A stretch of DNA of 64,000 bases from UBA1227 sp963629305 (GCA_963629305.1 CAVGIJ010000007.1:1-64000), one strand, 5' to 3'. Shown: positions 52,066-60,624, counted from the stretch's first letter. Numbers and translations: made by a program. The notes: generated by a model from the letters alone, not told the origin.

Positions 52066-52652
52066 TAAAGAACACCCTTTGTACTCGGAATTTCGTCTTT
52101 GAAGTCCTCATCAATCCTTACGGCCTCTTTAAGCGTACGTGCAACGGATTTAAAGGTTCCCTCTATTATGTGATGTGAGTTTTTTCCTTCAAGCTGTTTT
52201 ATGTGAAGAGTAATATCCGAGTTTCTCACAAATCCGAGCCAAAATTCTTCAACAAGTTCGGTATCAAAATCTCCGACTTTTTCTGTAGGTATGTGTAAGT
52301 CGTAATTGAGATATGAGCGTCCGGAGATATCCGCAGCCGAGAGAATGAGCGATTCATCCATCGGGAGAATAGTACTTCCGTATCTTTTTATGCCGCGTTT
52401 GTCAGACAATGCATCAAAAAAAGCTTTTCCGAGCGCTATTCCGATATCCTCCGTTGTGTGGTGAGCATCAACATAAAGGTCACCTTTACAGGAAACTTCA
52501 AGGTCAAACCTTCCGTGACGTGCAAAAAGCGTAAGCATGTGATCAAGGAATCCGACACCTGTATCTATCTTGCTCTCACCTTTTCCGTCAAGATTAAGCC
52601 TTAGTGAAATATTTGTCTCTGCAGTTAATCTGTTTATTTCGGCAGTTCTCAT
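52065..52652 (-). CDS. hisB: Imidazoleglycerol-phosphate dehydratase
   Basis: A 195-residue monofunctional dehydratase. Metal-binding motifs are TGVGFLDHMLTLFARHGRFD, VDAHHTTEDIGIALG and LHIKQLEGKNSHHIIEGTFK. There is no fused phosphatase domain, consistent with the PHP phosphatase at the operon end. It performs step 6. Confidence 0.98.
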   Translation of the reverse strand: MRTAEINRLTAETNISLRLNLDGKGESKIDTGVGFLDHMLTLFARHGRFDLEVSCKGDLYVDAHHTTEDIGIALGKAFFDALSDKRGIKRYGSTILPMDESLILSAADISGRSYLNYDLHIPTEKVGDFDTELVEEFWLGFVRNSDITLHIKQLEGKNSHHIIEGTFKSVARTLKEAVRIDEDFKDEIPSTKGVL

Positions 52653-52682
52653 TTTAAACCTCTTTTCTTTGGCTCTTTACTT

Positions 52683-53768
52683 TTACTCTTTAGCTTTTAT
52701 CTTTTTAACAGCGTAAATGAGTGCTTCCATCTGCTCACGTGAACCTACTGTTATGCGTAGATATGATTTTAAGCGCTCGGTGTCAAAGTGACGCACAAGG
52801 ATTCCCTCTTTGCGAAGCTCCGTATAAAGCTCTTTGCCGCTTATCCAAGCAGCCTTTGCAAAAACAAAATTTGAAGATGACGGAAGAACGGTGAATCCCT
52901 CATCGCTAAGTGCCTTTGCGGTAAACTTACGATTTTCGATTATAACTTTACAGTTGTCGTTATAATAATCGTCACTTTGCAGTACGGCAAGCCCCGCCGC
53001 CTGAGTCATAGCATTTATGTTATACGGATTTGTTGAATATTTTATAGTATTGAGATCAGAAATCAAGTCTTTTGACGAAAGTCCGAATCCAAGTCTTGCA
53101 CCTGCCAATGAGCGTGACTTTGAAAACGTCATTGTTACAAGTAAATTGTCATACTTTGAAAGCAGGTTTACGGCGCTGTTTTTCGGAATACCGTTTGAAT
53201 TCTTATCCGAAAAGTCGATATATGCCTCGTCAATAACAACGACGTTTTCGGGATTCGACCTTACTATCGCCTCTATCTCCCAAAGCGGCATCATTATACC
53301 TGTCGGAGCATTCGGATTTGCTATTACAATATTTTTATTTATACCGCAATACGCCTTGTAATCAATCGTGAAGTCGGAAAGAAGCGGTACAGTCTCATAC
53401 GGTATGTGATTTATCTCTGCAAACACCGGATAAAATCCATACGTGATATCCGGAAAAACAAAAGAATGTTTTTCATCGCCGAATGCCATAAATGCAAAAT
53501 TGAGTATTTCATCCGAGCCGTTTGTCATAAGGACATTTTCAAAATTCAGTCCGTATTTCTTTGCAACAGCCTCTGTCAGCTTTCTGCACTCGGGATCACT
53601 GTAAAGATTGAGTGACTCCGCCGATTTTCTTGCCGCTTCAAAGACCTCCTTTGATGGAGGAAACGGGCTTTCGTTGGTATTGAGTTTTATAAACTTACGC
53701 TCTTTCGGCTGCTCGCCCGGCGTATATGGAACAAGTCCATTGTGACGTTCACTGAAAAATCTTGACAT
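52683..53768 (-). CDS. hisC: Histidinol-phosphate aminotransferase
   Basis: A 361-residue class I/II aminotransferase. KLNTNESPFPPS, NGSDEILNFAFMAF, NPNAPTG, DEAYIDF and the PLP lysine in TFSKSRSLAGARLGFG identify it as HisC. It performs step 7. ATG 53768 follows GAGG. It is 10 bases after hisD. Confidence 0.97.
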   Translation of the reverse strand: MSRFFSERHNGLVPYTPGEQPKERKFIKLNTNESPFPPSKEVFEAARKSAESLNLYSDPECRKLTEAVAKKYGLNFENVLMTNGSDEILNFAFMAFGDEKHSFVFPDITYGFYPVFAEINHIPYETVPLLSDFTIDYKAYCGINKNIVIANPNAPTGIMMPLWEIEAIVRSNPENVVVIDEAYIDFSDKNSNGIPKNSAVNLLSKYDNLLVTMTFSKSRSLAGARLGFGLSSKDLISDLNTIKYSTNPYNINAMTQAAGLAVLQSDDYYNDNCKVIIENRKFTAKALSDEGFTVLPSSSNFVFAKAAWISGKELYTELRKEGILVRHFDTERLKSYLRITVGSREQMEALIYAVKKIKAKE

Positions 53769-53778
53769 TTCTTAAACC

Positions 53779-55059
53779 TCAGTCTTTTTTCTCAAATCTT
53801 ACCGTAACCGACTTTGCATGAGCATGAAGCCCCTCTGACTCTGCAAAGCACGCAATGTCATCTGCAACAGCAGAGAGTGCATCTGCGCTGAAATATGTAT
53901 ACTGTGTTTTCTTCTGAAAATCATCCACTGAAAGAGGACTTGAAAAGCGTGCTGTTCCGAGTGTCGGCAATGTATGGTTCGGTCCGGCAAAATAGTCTCC
54001 CAGTGCCTCAGGACAATTCTTACCCATAAACACCGAGCCTGCATGTTTTATACCGTCAAGATAATCAAATGGATTGTCAACACAGAGTTCAAGATGTTCG
54101 GGTGCAATCTCATTTGCAATATCTATGGCAACCCTCAAGTCATTTGCCACAATTATTTTTCCGTTATTATCAATTGATGTACGTGCTATTTCGGCGCGCG
54201 GAAGAAGCGGAATCTGCATTTCCAATTCGGTCGAAACTTTTTTCGCAAACTCATATGAGTCGGTAACCAAAACCGCGGAAGCGAGCTTATCGTGTTCAGC
54301 TTGTGACAGCATATCAGCCGCCACAAATTCGGGATTGCATGTTGAGTCGGCAACACAGAGTATTTCCGACGGTCCGGCTATCATGTCTATGGCAACAATT
54401 CCAAACACCTGTTTTTTTGCCTCTGCGACAAATGCATTGCCCGGTCCTACTATCTTGTCAACCTTGTTTACTGTTTTTGTGCCGTATGCAAGCGCTGCTA
54501 TCGCCTGCGCCCCACCGACTTTGTATATCCTGTCAACACCGGCGATTTTCGCGGCAGCAAGAATTACGGGATTGATTTTTCCCTCATTGTTTGGTGGTGT
54601 TACCATGGCAATTTCGCTGCATCCCGCAATTTTTGCGGGAATTGAATCCATGAGTACCGTTGATGGGTATGCGGCTGTGCCGCCCGGTACATAAAGACCG
54701 ACTTTTTCAATAGGTAAAACCTTCTGTCCCATAACAACGCCCGGTCTGTCGTTTATCATGAAATTTGTTCTCACTTGTTTTTCATGAAAATTGCGTATAT
54801 TGGCTGCCGCTTTTTTGATAACTTCAATAAGCTTTTTATCAACTAGTAAAAATGCCTCTTCAATTTCAGCTTCACTTACAAGCAATGACGACATTTTTGC
54901 TTTATCAAACTTTTCCTCATACTCAAAAAGTGCCTTATCTCCGTTTTTGCGTACATTGTAAATGATATCCGCTACAACATCCTCTACGCCTGTCTTAACA
55001 TCTACTCTCTTAAATATATCCTCATTACTTACGCCTGCGTACTCGTATATCTTAATCAT
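53779..55059 (-). CDS. hisD: Histidinol dehydrogenase
   Basis: A 426-residue zinc enzyme that oxidises histidinol to histidine, the last two steps. PGGTAAYPSTVLM, KVGGAQAIAALAYGT, VDKIVGPGNAFVAEAKK, DMIAGPSEI, AEHDKLASAVLVT and APEHLEL are family motifs. ATG 55059 is preferred over the TTG at 55080 and overlaps the end of hisZG by eight bases. Confidence 0.98.
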   Translation of the reverse strand: MIKIYEYAGVSNEDIFKRVDVKTGVEDVVADIIYNVRKNGDKALFEYEEKFDKAKMSSLLVSEAEIEEAFLLVDKKLIEVIKKAAANIRNFHEKQVRTNFMINDRPGVVMGQKVLPIEKVGLYVPGGTAAYPSTVLMDSIPAKIAGCSEIAMVTPPNNEGKINPVILAAAKIAGVDRIYKVGGAQAIAALAYGTKTVNKVDKIVGPGNAFVAEAKKQVFGIVAIDMIAGPSEILCVADSTCNPEFVAADMLSQAEHDKLASAVLVTDSYEFAKKVSTELEMQIPLLPRAEIARTSIDNNGKIIVANDLRVAIDIANEIAPEHLELCVDNPFDYLDGIKHAGSVFMGKNCPEALGDYFAGPNHTLPTLGTARFSSPLSVDDFQKKTQYTYFSADALSAVADDIACFAESEGLHAHAKSVTVRFEKKD

Positions 55060-56626
55060 TATTTTCGACCTGCCTTTCAAGTCTTTTTACGAGTGTTTCA
55101 ATCTGTTCTGTCTTAAATTTGAAATTCGCCTTATTTGCAATAAGTCTTGCGCTTATCGGCAAAAATCTCGTGACAACCGAAAGATTGTTTTCCTTGAGTG
55201 TTGTTCCCGTTTCGACAATATCAACTATAACGTCCGAAAGTCCTAAAATAGGTGCGATTTCAATTGAGCCGTTAAGCTTTATTATATCTATGTCCCGTCC
55301 CTGCTCTTCAAAATAATTACGGGCAATACTTACAAACTTTGTCGCGACCCTCAGAGTTTTATCATTATTATCCGCAAAACCGGCGGGAGCGGCTACACAC
55401 ATATTGCATATACCCTTTTTAAGATCCAGCAGTTCATAGACATCGGGCCTATACTCAAGAAGAATATCCCTGCCCGCAATACCGATATCTGCGGCGCCGC
55501 GCTCAACATAAATGGCGACGTCGGACGGCTTCACCCAGAAAAACCGTATACCGACTTCACTGTTTTCAAAAATGAGTTTTCTCGAGCCGTCCTCTATTTC
55601 GGGGCACTCGTATCCCGCCTTTTTGAACATACCGTAAATACTTTCGCCGAGTCGCCCCTTAGGAAGTGCGACATTTATGATTTTGTCTGCATTTTTCACG
55701 ACGTCAACTTCACAGACAAGATTGAGATACACGGCAAATCCTATCGCGCCGCCGCTTTTACCAACTTTGTTAAGAAGCTTATCATACTGTCCGCCTGACA
55801 AAACCGCATCGGCTATTCCCGGTAAAAAGCCCTTAAAAATAAGTCCGTTATAATACTTAACACTGCTCAATGACGAAAAATCAATTATGATTTTTCCCGG
55901 GAAATCACATCTGTCAAGATTTTCTCCGATAACCCGAAGCTGTGAAAGTGCTTCAAGCATCTCGGTGCCTTCGCAAATTTCTTCGAGTTTTGGGACAATC
56001 TCACTTGCTGTACCGTGGATACCGACAAGTTTGATGAGTTTCTTTGCACTTGCACGTGAAACGCCGTATTTTTCACATATTCCGGGGATTTCATGCGCGG
56101 CTTTTCTCTCTATACAGCTGTATATCGCCTCGTTAAACTCATCACTGCCACCGGCAATTTCAAGAAGACCTCCGAGTATACCCATATGTGAAAGTTCAAG
56201 AACAAAATCGTCTGAAATTGACTTAAGACTCATTGCCGCAAGCTTTAAAACTTCAATCTTTTCCAAAACACTTATTTCACCGAAGCATTCAAGTCCGGTC
56301 TGCATAATTTCTCTGTAAGCATGAGTGGTTTCCGATACCCTGTAAACATTTTCGTTATAATAAACTTTCCGTATCCTGTCAGTTGGATCATTCATACAGT
56401 TCTTTATTATAGAAAGGGTAACGTCCGGCTTGAGTGCCAAAAGCTTTCCGTTCGTGTCGTTAAATGTAATTACATTTTCAGACATCAGAAAATCTTTATT
56501 TTTCACATAGAAATCATACTCTTCAAATTTGCTCATTTTATACGGTGTATAGCCGTTTTTTGAGTAAATTGAGCGTAGCATGAATATTATTTTTTCTGCT
56601 TTTGTCAGTACATTTTCGTCAATCAT
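55052..56626 (-). CDS. hisZG: HisZ-HisG fusion: ATP phosphoribosyltransferase regulatory plus catalytic chain
   Basis: A single 524-residue frame. Residues about 1-315 are HisZ, a histidyl-tRNA-synthetase-like subunit (LLALKPDVTLSIIKNC, RKVYYNENVYR, LECFGEISVLEKIEVL and LSGGQYDKLLNKVG). From about 316 the chain continues, without stop or linker, into short-form HisG (INVALPKGRLGESIYGMFKKAG, GAADIGIAGRDIL, ADIVET-type DVIVDIVETGTTLKENNL and the C-terminal ARLIANKAN). Short-form HisG lacks the regulatory domain and needs HisZ, normally from a separate gene. Translation across the join is continuous, so this is not two overlapping genes. ATG 56626 has GAGGAG seven bases upstream. Confidence 0.95.
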   Translation of the reverse strand: MIDENVLTKAEKIIFMLRSIYSKNGYTPYKMSKFEEYDFYVKNKDFLMSENVITFNDTNGKLLALKPDVTLSIIKNCMNDPTDRIRKVYYNENVYRVSETTHAYREIMQTGLECFGEISVLEKIEVLKLAAMSLKSISDDFVLELSHMGILGGLLEIAGGSDEFNEAIYSCIERKAAHEIPGICEKYGVSRASAKKLIKLVGIHGTASEIVPKLEEICEGTEMLEALSQLRVIGENLDRCDFPGKIIIDFSSLSSVKYYNGLIFKGFLPGIADAVLSGGQYDKLLNKVGKSGGAIGFAVYLNLVCEVDVVKNADKIINVALPKGRLGESIYGMFKKAGYECPEIEDGSRKLIFENSEVGIRFFWVKPSDVAIYVERGAADIGIAGRDILLEYRPDVYELLDLKKGICNMCVAAPAGFADNNDKTLRVATKFVSIARNYFEEQGRDIDIIKLNGSIEIAPILGLSDVIVDIVETGTTLKENNLSVVTRFLPISARLIANKANFKFKTEQIETLVKRLERQVENND

Positions 56627-56668
56627 TACGGGTCTCCTCATCGCTTCGACTTTATCGCGGTAGTGTAG

Positions 56669-56686
56669 TAGCGTGTTAATACGCTA
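56669..56686 (-). promoter_or_regulatory. Inverted repeat at the his transcription start, candidate operator
   Basis: TAGCGT and ACGCTA arms with a 6-base AT-rich centre begin one base after the -10 and cover the expected +1. Such a position would let a repressor block the his promoter. No T-box, leader peptide with His codons or other attenuator is visible in the short leader. Confidence 0.5.
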
Positions 56687-56687
56687 A

Positions 56688-56716
56688 AGTATACATTGTC
56701 AATGCCTATTTGTCAA
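56688..56716 (-). promoter_or_regulatory. Promoter of the his operon
   Basis: TTGACA (56711-56716) and TATACT (56688-56693) with exactly 17-bp spacing, about 60 bases before hisZG. The -35 lies inside the last codons of the MocR-like gene. A second TTGACA-like hexamer lies in the spacer. Confidence 0.8.
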
Positions 56717-57848
56717 TAAAATTGTCTGATGTTTTTTCACCTTTTCTTCTGCTAAGACGCACCTTGTTGATATGTCTTTCAAAGTCACCGCTGTCTATAA
56801 GCTCGGCAACGATGTACTGTGCCAAAACCGATACCGTACACGAATAAAAGCCAACCCGCTGTTCAAAGTCGGAAATCATACGTTCGGGCAGTATCATATA
56901 CCCTATTCTTATTGAAGGCGCTATTGTTCTTGTAAATGTATTGAGATAGATTACATTGTCGTTTTTATCAAGTGAATATAGAGTGTCGGCAATACGTTTC
57001 GACATGGTGTACTCGGAATCATAATCATCCTCAATTATAAGTCCGCCACGCTTCAACGCCCACTCAATGTACTCACGTCGTTTTGAGGCAGTTGCAGTTA
57101 TACCGCTCGGGAAGCTGTTAAACGGTGTCACATGCAGAATATTTGCTTTTGTACGCTTAAGCTCCTCGGAATAGATACCGTCACCGCCCATTTTAAGTCT
57201 GTCAACAAATGCACCGTTTGCCTTATACACCTTGTATATCTTCTCATACGACGGGTCTTCGATTCCGTATACATTTTCCATGCCGAGAAACTGAATAATA
57301 AGACTGTACAGATATTCCGAACCCGCGCCCACTATAATCTGCGACGGCAATGCATCAATTCCCCTGCTGCGCTTGAGATAAAGAGCTATAGATTTTCTGA
57401 GTTTTTCAGTTCCGAAATTCGGTGATTTTTTCATTATGTCCGTATCATTGTTGCTCAAAACTCTTCTTGTGGCCCTTGAGAGTTTTGCATAGGATATATT
57501 TTCATCATCCCTGTTTTCATATGAAATCACGAACGGAGTTTCCTGTTTCATATTCTGCTTTTCACGCATAATTCGATCATCATTTTTCGGATACGAAAAA
57601 ACCGTTCTCGGCGAATAAATCACGTAGTATCCGCTTCTCTCACGTGACTCGATGTATCCCTCGTCACACAATATCCCGTATGCATGTTCAATGGTAATAA
57701 CACTTGTGCCGGTCATACCGGCGAGTACACGTTTTGACGGAAGCTTTGAGTTATACGGATAAACGCCCTCGGAAATATCCTTACGTATTCCCTCGTAAAT
57801 CTGTAAATATGCACTTTTTCCGCTCTGCTTATCAATCAAATATTTCAT
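56706..57848 (-). CDS. Degenerate MocR-type (GntR-HTH plus aminotransferase-like) regulator
   Basis: About 380 residues. The GntR winged helix (about 5-78, AYLQIYEGIRKDISEGVYP and SVITIEHAYGILCDEGYIESRERSGYYV) is followed by a fold-type I aminotransferase-like domain with GAGSEYLYSLI, EDPSYEKI and EDDYDSEY. At the position of the PLP lysine (family TFSKTL) it reads NTFTRTIAPSIRIGYM, so lysine is replaced by arginine at about residue 307. The family HQFPTG motif is NSFPSG. The protein ends about 80-100 residues early, after HINKVRLSRRKGEKT. ATG 57848 with CAGGAG upstream is used. It may be a PLP-independent regulator or a decaying gene. Confidence 0.85.
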   Translation of the reverse strand: MKYLIDKQSGKSAYLQIYEGIRKDISEGVYPYNSKLPSKRVLAGMTGTSVITIEHAYGILCDEGYIESRERSGYYVIYSPRTVFSYPKNDDRIMREKQNMKQETPFVISYENRDDENISYAKLSRATRRVLSNNDTDIMKKSPNFGTEKLRKSIALYLKRSRGIDALPSQIIVGAGSEYLYSLIIQFLGMENVYGIEDPSYEKIYKVYKANGAFVDRLKMGGDGIYSEELKRTKANILHVTPFNSFPSGITATASKRREYIEWALKRGGLIIEDDYDSEYTMSKRIADTLYSLDKNDNVIYLNTFTRTIAPSIRIGYMILPERMISDFEQRVGFYSCTVSVLAQYIVAELIDSGDFERHINKVRLSRRKGEKTSDNFIDK

Positions 57849-58042
57849 TTTGAGTTGCTCCTGCAAATTTCATTCAAACCGGATTGGTGACGTGTCACAG
57901 TCTGGTTATATATTTTCACTCGATTTAGGTGATTTAAATAATATCAGAACGTTATTATACTATCTTTCAAGTTAACAGTAAAGGCGTTTTTATTCAACTC
58001 ATATTATCAAAAATTTTCCACAACAACAATTGACAAAGAACC

Positions 58043-58073
58043 AAAAAAAGACGCACACTGTGCGTCTTTTTTT
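58043..58073. terminator. Bidirectional terminator between the Rpn remnant and the MocR-like gene
   Basis: A near-perfect palindrome, AAAAAGACGCACA and TGTGCGTCTTTTT about a single C, with A- and T-runs on both sides. It lies 12 bases past the remnant's stop. Confidence 0.8.
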
Positions 58074-58084
58074 ATTTATTCAAA

Positions 58085-58500
58085 TCAGTTAACTACAAGC
58101 TTTTTCAATGACTCTATTTCATCCTTGTCTGTGATATCAAACATATCCAAGGCGCTTTCAAGGGTGTTGCCTTTTTGTATAAACTTTTTTATAAGCTCAA
58201 CCCGTCCTTGCGTTTTGCCTTGCATGATGCCTTCAGCCTTGCCTTGCATGATACCTTTTTGTACACCGTCCAAGTATACACCGTCACTTAAGTTACACAT
58301 GTCACCAAACACCTCCATAAGGTCATCATTTGTCGTTATGTCAAATTTGTCTTTAAGTATCTGTTTTCTTTTAAGCGGTTCAAGGTCACGGTCAAGTATG
58401 TTGTCGAGGAATCCCGAGTCCTATGAAGATGATGTTCCTTCACGCATTTGATTGAAAAAAATCCCGTAAGCTTCGGAAAATATGATGCTTTCTAAGTTTA
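58085..58500 (-). pseudogene. Remnant of an Rpn/PD-(D/E)XK family nuclease (transposase-like) gene
   Basis: The readable frame ends in the typical C-terminus of this family: SGFLDNILDRDLEPLKRKQI, then KFDIT and MCNLSDGVYLDGVQKG, a G-rich KGIMQGKAEG type repeat and a terminal helix. Upstream in the same frame an in-frame TAG interrupts (after FFNQMREGTSSS), and the N-terminal catalytic domain (about 200 residues) is missing. A short protein from ATG 58318 (77 residues) might be made but would lack the nuclease core. Confidence 0.65.
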
Positions 58501-58585
58501 ATCCATTTAAAAATATTCTTTTAAGATTAATTTTTACTCATTGAAAACAGCTTCACAAAAAGCTTGTCAAAAAAAGAATAAAAAA

Positions 58586-58610
58586 CGGATGGCATTTTAC
58601 TTGCCATCCG
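58586..58610 (-). terminator. Terminator of the pilin-like gene
   Basis: Stem CGGATGGCA/TGCCATCCG with a 7-base loop, followed on the minus strand by TTTTTTATTC. It lies about 76 bases after the pilin-like stop; the intervening bases show no gene. Confidence 0.8.
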
Positions 58611-58686
58611 CAAAAGTTAAATTCATTTTGTCGGTGATTTCTGCATCCCGACAATTGACAAAAAACATTGGTTTGTTATAGGGTCA

Positions 58687-59406
58687 TCAGTTTTTCCAAA
58701 ATTTTTCTAATTCCTCAAAAAATCTATCCCACCAAGAACTTTCACCGGAGCCCTGCTGATCCTTCTTTGTAGTAGTTTCAGTCGTCTGTTCTTTGGTCGG
58801 TTTCTTTGTACTTTCAGGGGGTTTTTGGTCTGACTTGCTTGTGCTTTCCGGTTGTTTTTCGGTCGGCTTCTTTGTACTTTCGGGGCGTTTTGAGTCTGAC
58901 TTGTTTGTGCTTTCGGGTTGCTTTGAGTCTGACTTATTTGTAGTCGCCGTTGATTCCTTATCTTTTACGGGATTGGCATTTGTTGTGATGTCAAATGATC
59001 CGTTTTCGTTTAAAGTTGCTATTCTGTCATCTTTTGTATAGCTGAAAGTCTTAAGAGTGTCATTTTCAACAGTAAACTGAACATATCCGTTTTTTTTCGA
59101 ATCATTTGTTACAGTTGTACCTGCGGCATCTGAAACAGCAGACCAAAAATCTTCATCATATGCCGTTTCATCCGCGCCGAGTTCCTCACCGTTTTTGTGC
59201 ATGTCGGCAAATTCAGCTACAACACAATCTTTGACCGTTTTCGCCGCAGACAGCATCTTGGTATCCTTTGACTTATCAACCCATTTTAAAAGATTCGGAA
59301 CCAAAATTGCCGCAAGAATTGCGATAATAACAAGAACAATGGCTATTTCAATAAGCGTAAAACCTTTTTTTTCGTTTATTTTGTCTTTTGTTATTTTAAA
59401 AAACAT
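58687..59406 (-). CDS. Type IV pilin-like protein with 11-residue repeat tail
   Basis: About 239 residues. A basic leader (KDKINEKKG) precedes the prepilin motif KKGFTLIEIAIVLVIIAIL, with cleavage expected after G and E at mature position 5, then a long hydrophobic helix. A globular part (to about residue 150) has one cysteine. A Ser/Thr/Lys/Pro tail follows, containing five 11-residue units, of which the first is TNKSDSKQPES. It ends in the aromatic amphipathic SSWWDRFFEELEKFW. The better start is ATG 59406 (GGGGG eight bases upstream) over ATG 59412. No pilus genes are adjacent; the PilB ATPase at 16.9 kb is the only partner in the window. Confidence 0.85.
   Translation of the reverse strand: MFFKITKDKINEKKGFTLIEIAIVLVIIAILAAILVPNLLKWVDKSKDTKMLSAAKTVKDCVVAEFADMHKNGEELGADETAYDEDFWSAVSDAAGTTVTNDSKKNGYVQFTVENDTLKTFSYTKDDRIATLNENGSFDITTNANPVKDKESTATTNKSDSKQPESTNKSDSKRPESTKKPTEKQPESTSKSDQKPPESTKKPTKEQTTETTTKKDQQGSGESSWWDRFFEELEKFWKN
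58777..58941 (-). repeat. 33-bp coding repeats in the pilin-like gene
   Basis: Five tandem 33-bp units encode 11-residue repeats ending in PES in four cases. Units 1 and 2 are almost identical (TNKSDSKQPES, TNKSDSKRPES) and units 3 and 5 share TKKPT. The pattern indicates expansion by slippage or unequal recombination. Confidence 0.85.
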
Positions 59407-59444
59407 ATACATTGCCCCCTAAGACCAAAGCATTTTCTGTCTTT

Positions 59445-59473
59445 AGAGTACCAAAAAATTGTCAATGTGTCAA
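59445..59473 (-). promoter_or_regulatory. Promoter of the pilin-like gene
   Basis: TTGACA (59468-59473) and TACTCT (59445-59450) are 17 bp apart. The -35 overlaps the DUF2804 stop codon. As in the his promoter, a second TTGACA-like hexamer lies within the spacer. Confidence 0.5.
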
Positions 59474-60525
59474 ATACGGAGGCTCTTATCCTCGCCTATT
59501 CCGGGCATGCCGTCAAGTATGTACTTATTGCCGTCTTCATCACATATAAAGCCGCGAAGTTCACCGAAGGTTATGTGGTAATCCTCGTCAATAACGCCAA
59601 GGTGCATTTCCATATGATGTCTGTCTCCGATGTCAAAGTAAATGTCAACCATGCCATGCTCGTCGGTGATATGCCAAAGATTGTACTCATCATGCGTAAA
59701 CTTAACCGGGGTAAGACGCGATCTTCCATGCTCAAACCAGATGAGATTTTCGTTGTAATCATCCTGATTTATCGACTGGTTTCTTGTGAGGTTAAAACCG
59801 AAGAACTGTGTCTTGCCGTTTACGGTGTTTGTACCCATTGTTGTAACCCAATCATAGTGTGAGTTATACGGATAGTAGCCTCTGTGGTCATCAATTATTG
59901 CGGTTGAATGTTCATTTGTCTTGTATTTTCTTCCGTTTACAGTGATGTACCCCTCAGCCTTGAAAAGATCTTTTTGGCTGTAGAGAGGTTTGTTTTTACC
60001 AAACGGAATCATAACAACCGACGGCTTTGAAACACGTGTGAGTTTTACATTGTACTTTATTTTGCAGCCCGGTTTTACGGTGCGGCCCTTTACGAGTGCG
60101 GTATCATTGCCGAAGTCGTTGCAAAAATTCACACGATTGATAACACTCTTTGACTTTGTTATGTCTCCGCCGAGAAGTGTACCTGAAATGACAGCCTGGA
60201 AGGGAAGCATCATCTCCTGGCAGGCGATACACTTTTTCTCTTTTCTGTCATATACAACAGAAAGGCTGGTTCCGAAAAGGCCCATGTTGCATACAGCCGT
60301 AAGAAGTATAACATCATCAAGCGTAATTTCCGTTGCTTCCCAGCTTGTATAACGAAAACGATTTGTGAAGTCCGGAAGAAAGGTCTGGTGATGAATGTCA
60401 AGGAAGTTCATCTGCGGAAACTCGGTATCAAAGGTTCCGAAAATAGCTTTACCTTTTTCATCAATAACATCTGCCGGAGTTTCTACCGGTATACGTTTGT
60501 CTGACAATACACTCTTAAAATTCAT
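59470..60525 (-). CDS. DUF2804 family protein
   Basis: About 351 residues with no signal peptide. The DUF2804 hallmarks are ATEITLDDVILLTAVCNMG, the central IIDDHRGYYPYNSHYDWVTT and the C-terminal FGELRGFICDEDG. Sequence predicts a lipocalin-like beta-rich fold; the biochemical role is unknown. ATG 60525 or TTG 60534 could start it, with GGAGGAG just upstream. It is monocistronic between its own promoter and the pilin-like gene, and its promoter resembles that of the ceramidase-family gene. Confidence 0.85.
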   Translation of the reverse strand: MNFKSVLSDKRIPVETPADVIDEKGKAIFGTFDTEFPQMNFLDIHHQTFLPDFTNRFRYTSWEATEITLDDVILLTAVCNMGLFGTSLSVVYDRKEKKCIACQEMMLPFQAVISGTLLGGDITKSKSVINRVNFCNDFGNDTALVKGRTVKPGCKIKYNVKLTRVSKPSVVMIPFGKNKPLYSQKDLFKAEGYITVNGRKYKTNEHSTAIIDDHRGYYPYNSHYDWVTTMGTNTVNGKTQFFGFNLTRNQSINQDDYNENLIWFEHGRSRLTPVKFTHDEYNLWHITDEHGMVDIYFDIGDRHHMEMHLGVIDEDYHITFGELRGFICDEDGNKYILDGMPGIGEDKSLRI

Positions 60526-60562
60526 AACTTTCAATCTCCTCCAAAAACTTGTGTGATCCGTT

Positions 60563-60578
60563 TCGGTCGTTTGACCGA
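60563..60578 (-). promoter_or_regulatory. Inverted repeat in the DUF2804 leader
   Basis: TCGGTC and GACCGA arms with a 4-base centre lie about 10-25 bases downstream of the expected transcription start. This is consistent with a dimeric repressor operator or a small leader hairpin. Confidence 0.45.
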
Positions 60579-60595
60579 CTAATTAACCATCTACA

Positions 60596-60624
60596 ATTTT
60601 ACTAGTATAAAGGAGAATTGTCAA
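60596..60624 (-). promoter_or_regulatory. Promoter of the DUF2804 gene
   Basis: TTGACA (60619-60624) and TAAAAT (60596-60601), 17 bp apart, followed by TGTAGATGG. The -10 context GTAAAATTGTAGA is identical to that of the ceramidase-family promoter at 63454-63482. Confidence 0.7.

Noticed and set aside
58777..58941. CRISPR-like array
   Set aside because: The 33-bp units are contiguous, in frame with the pilin-like gene and encode an 11-residue repeat. There are no spacers.
58793..59041. Antisense open frame of 82 codons opposite the pilin repeat
   Set aside because: It exists only because the repeat has no stops in the opposite frame. It lacks a ribosome binding site and family pattern.
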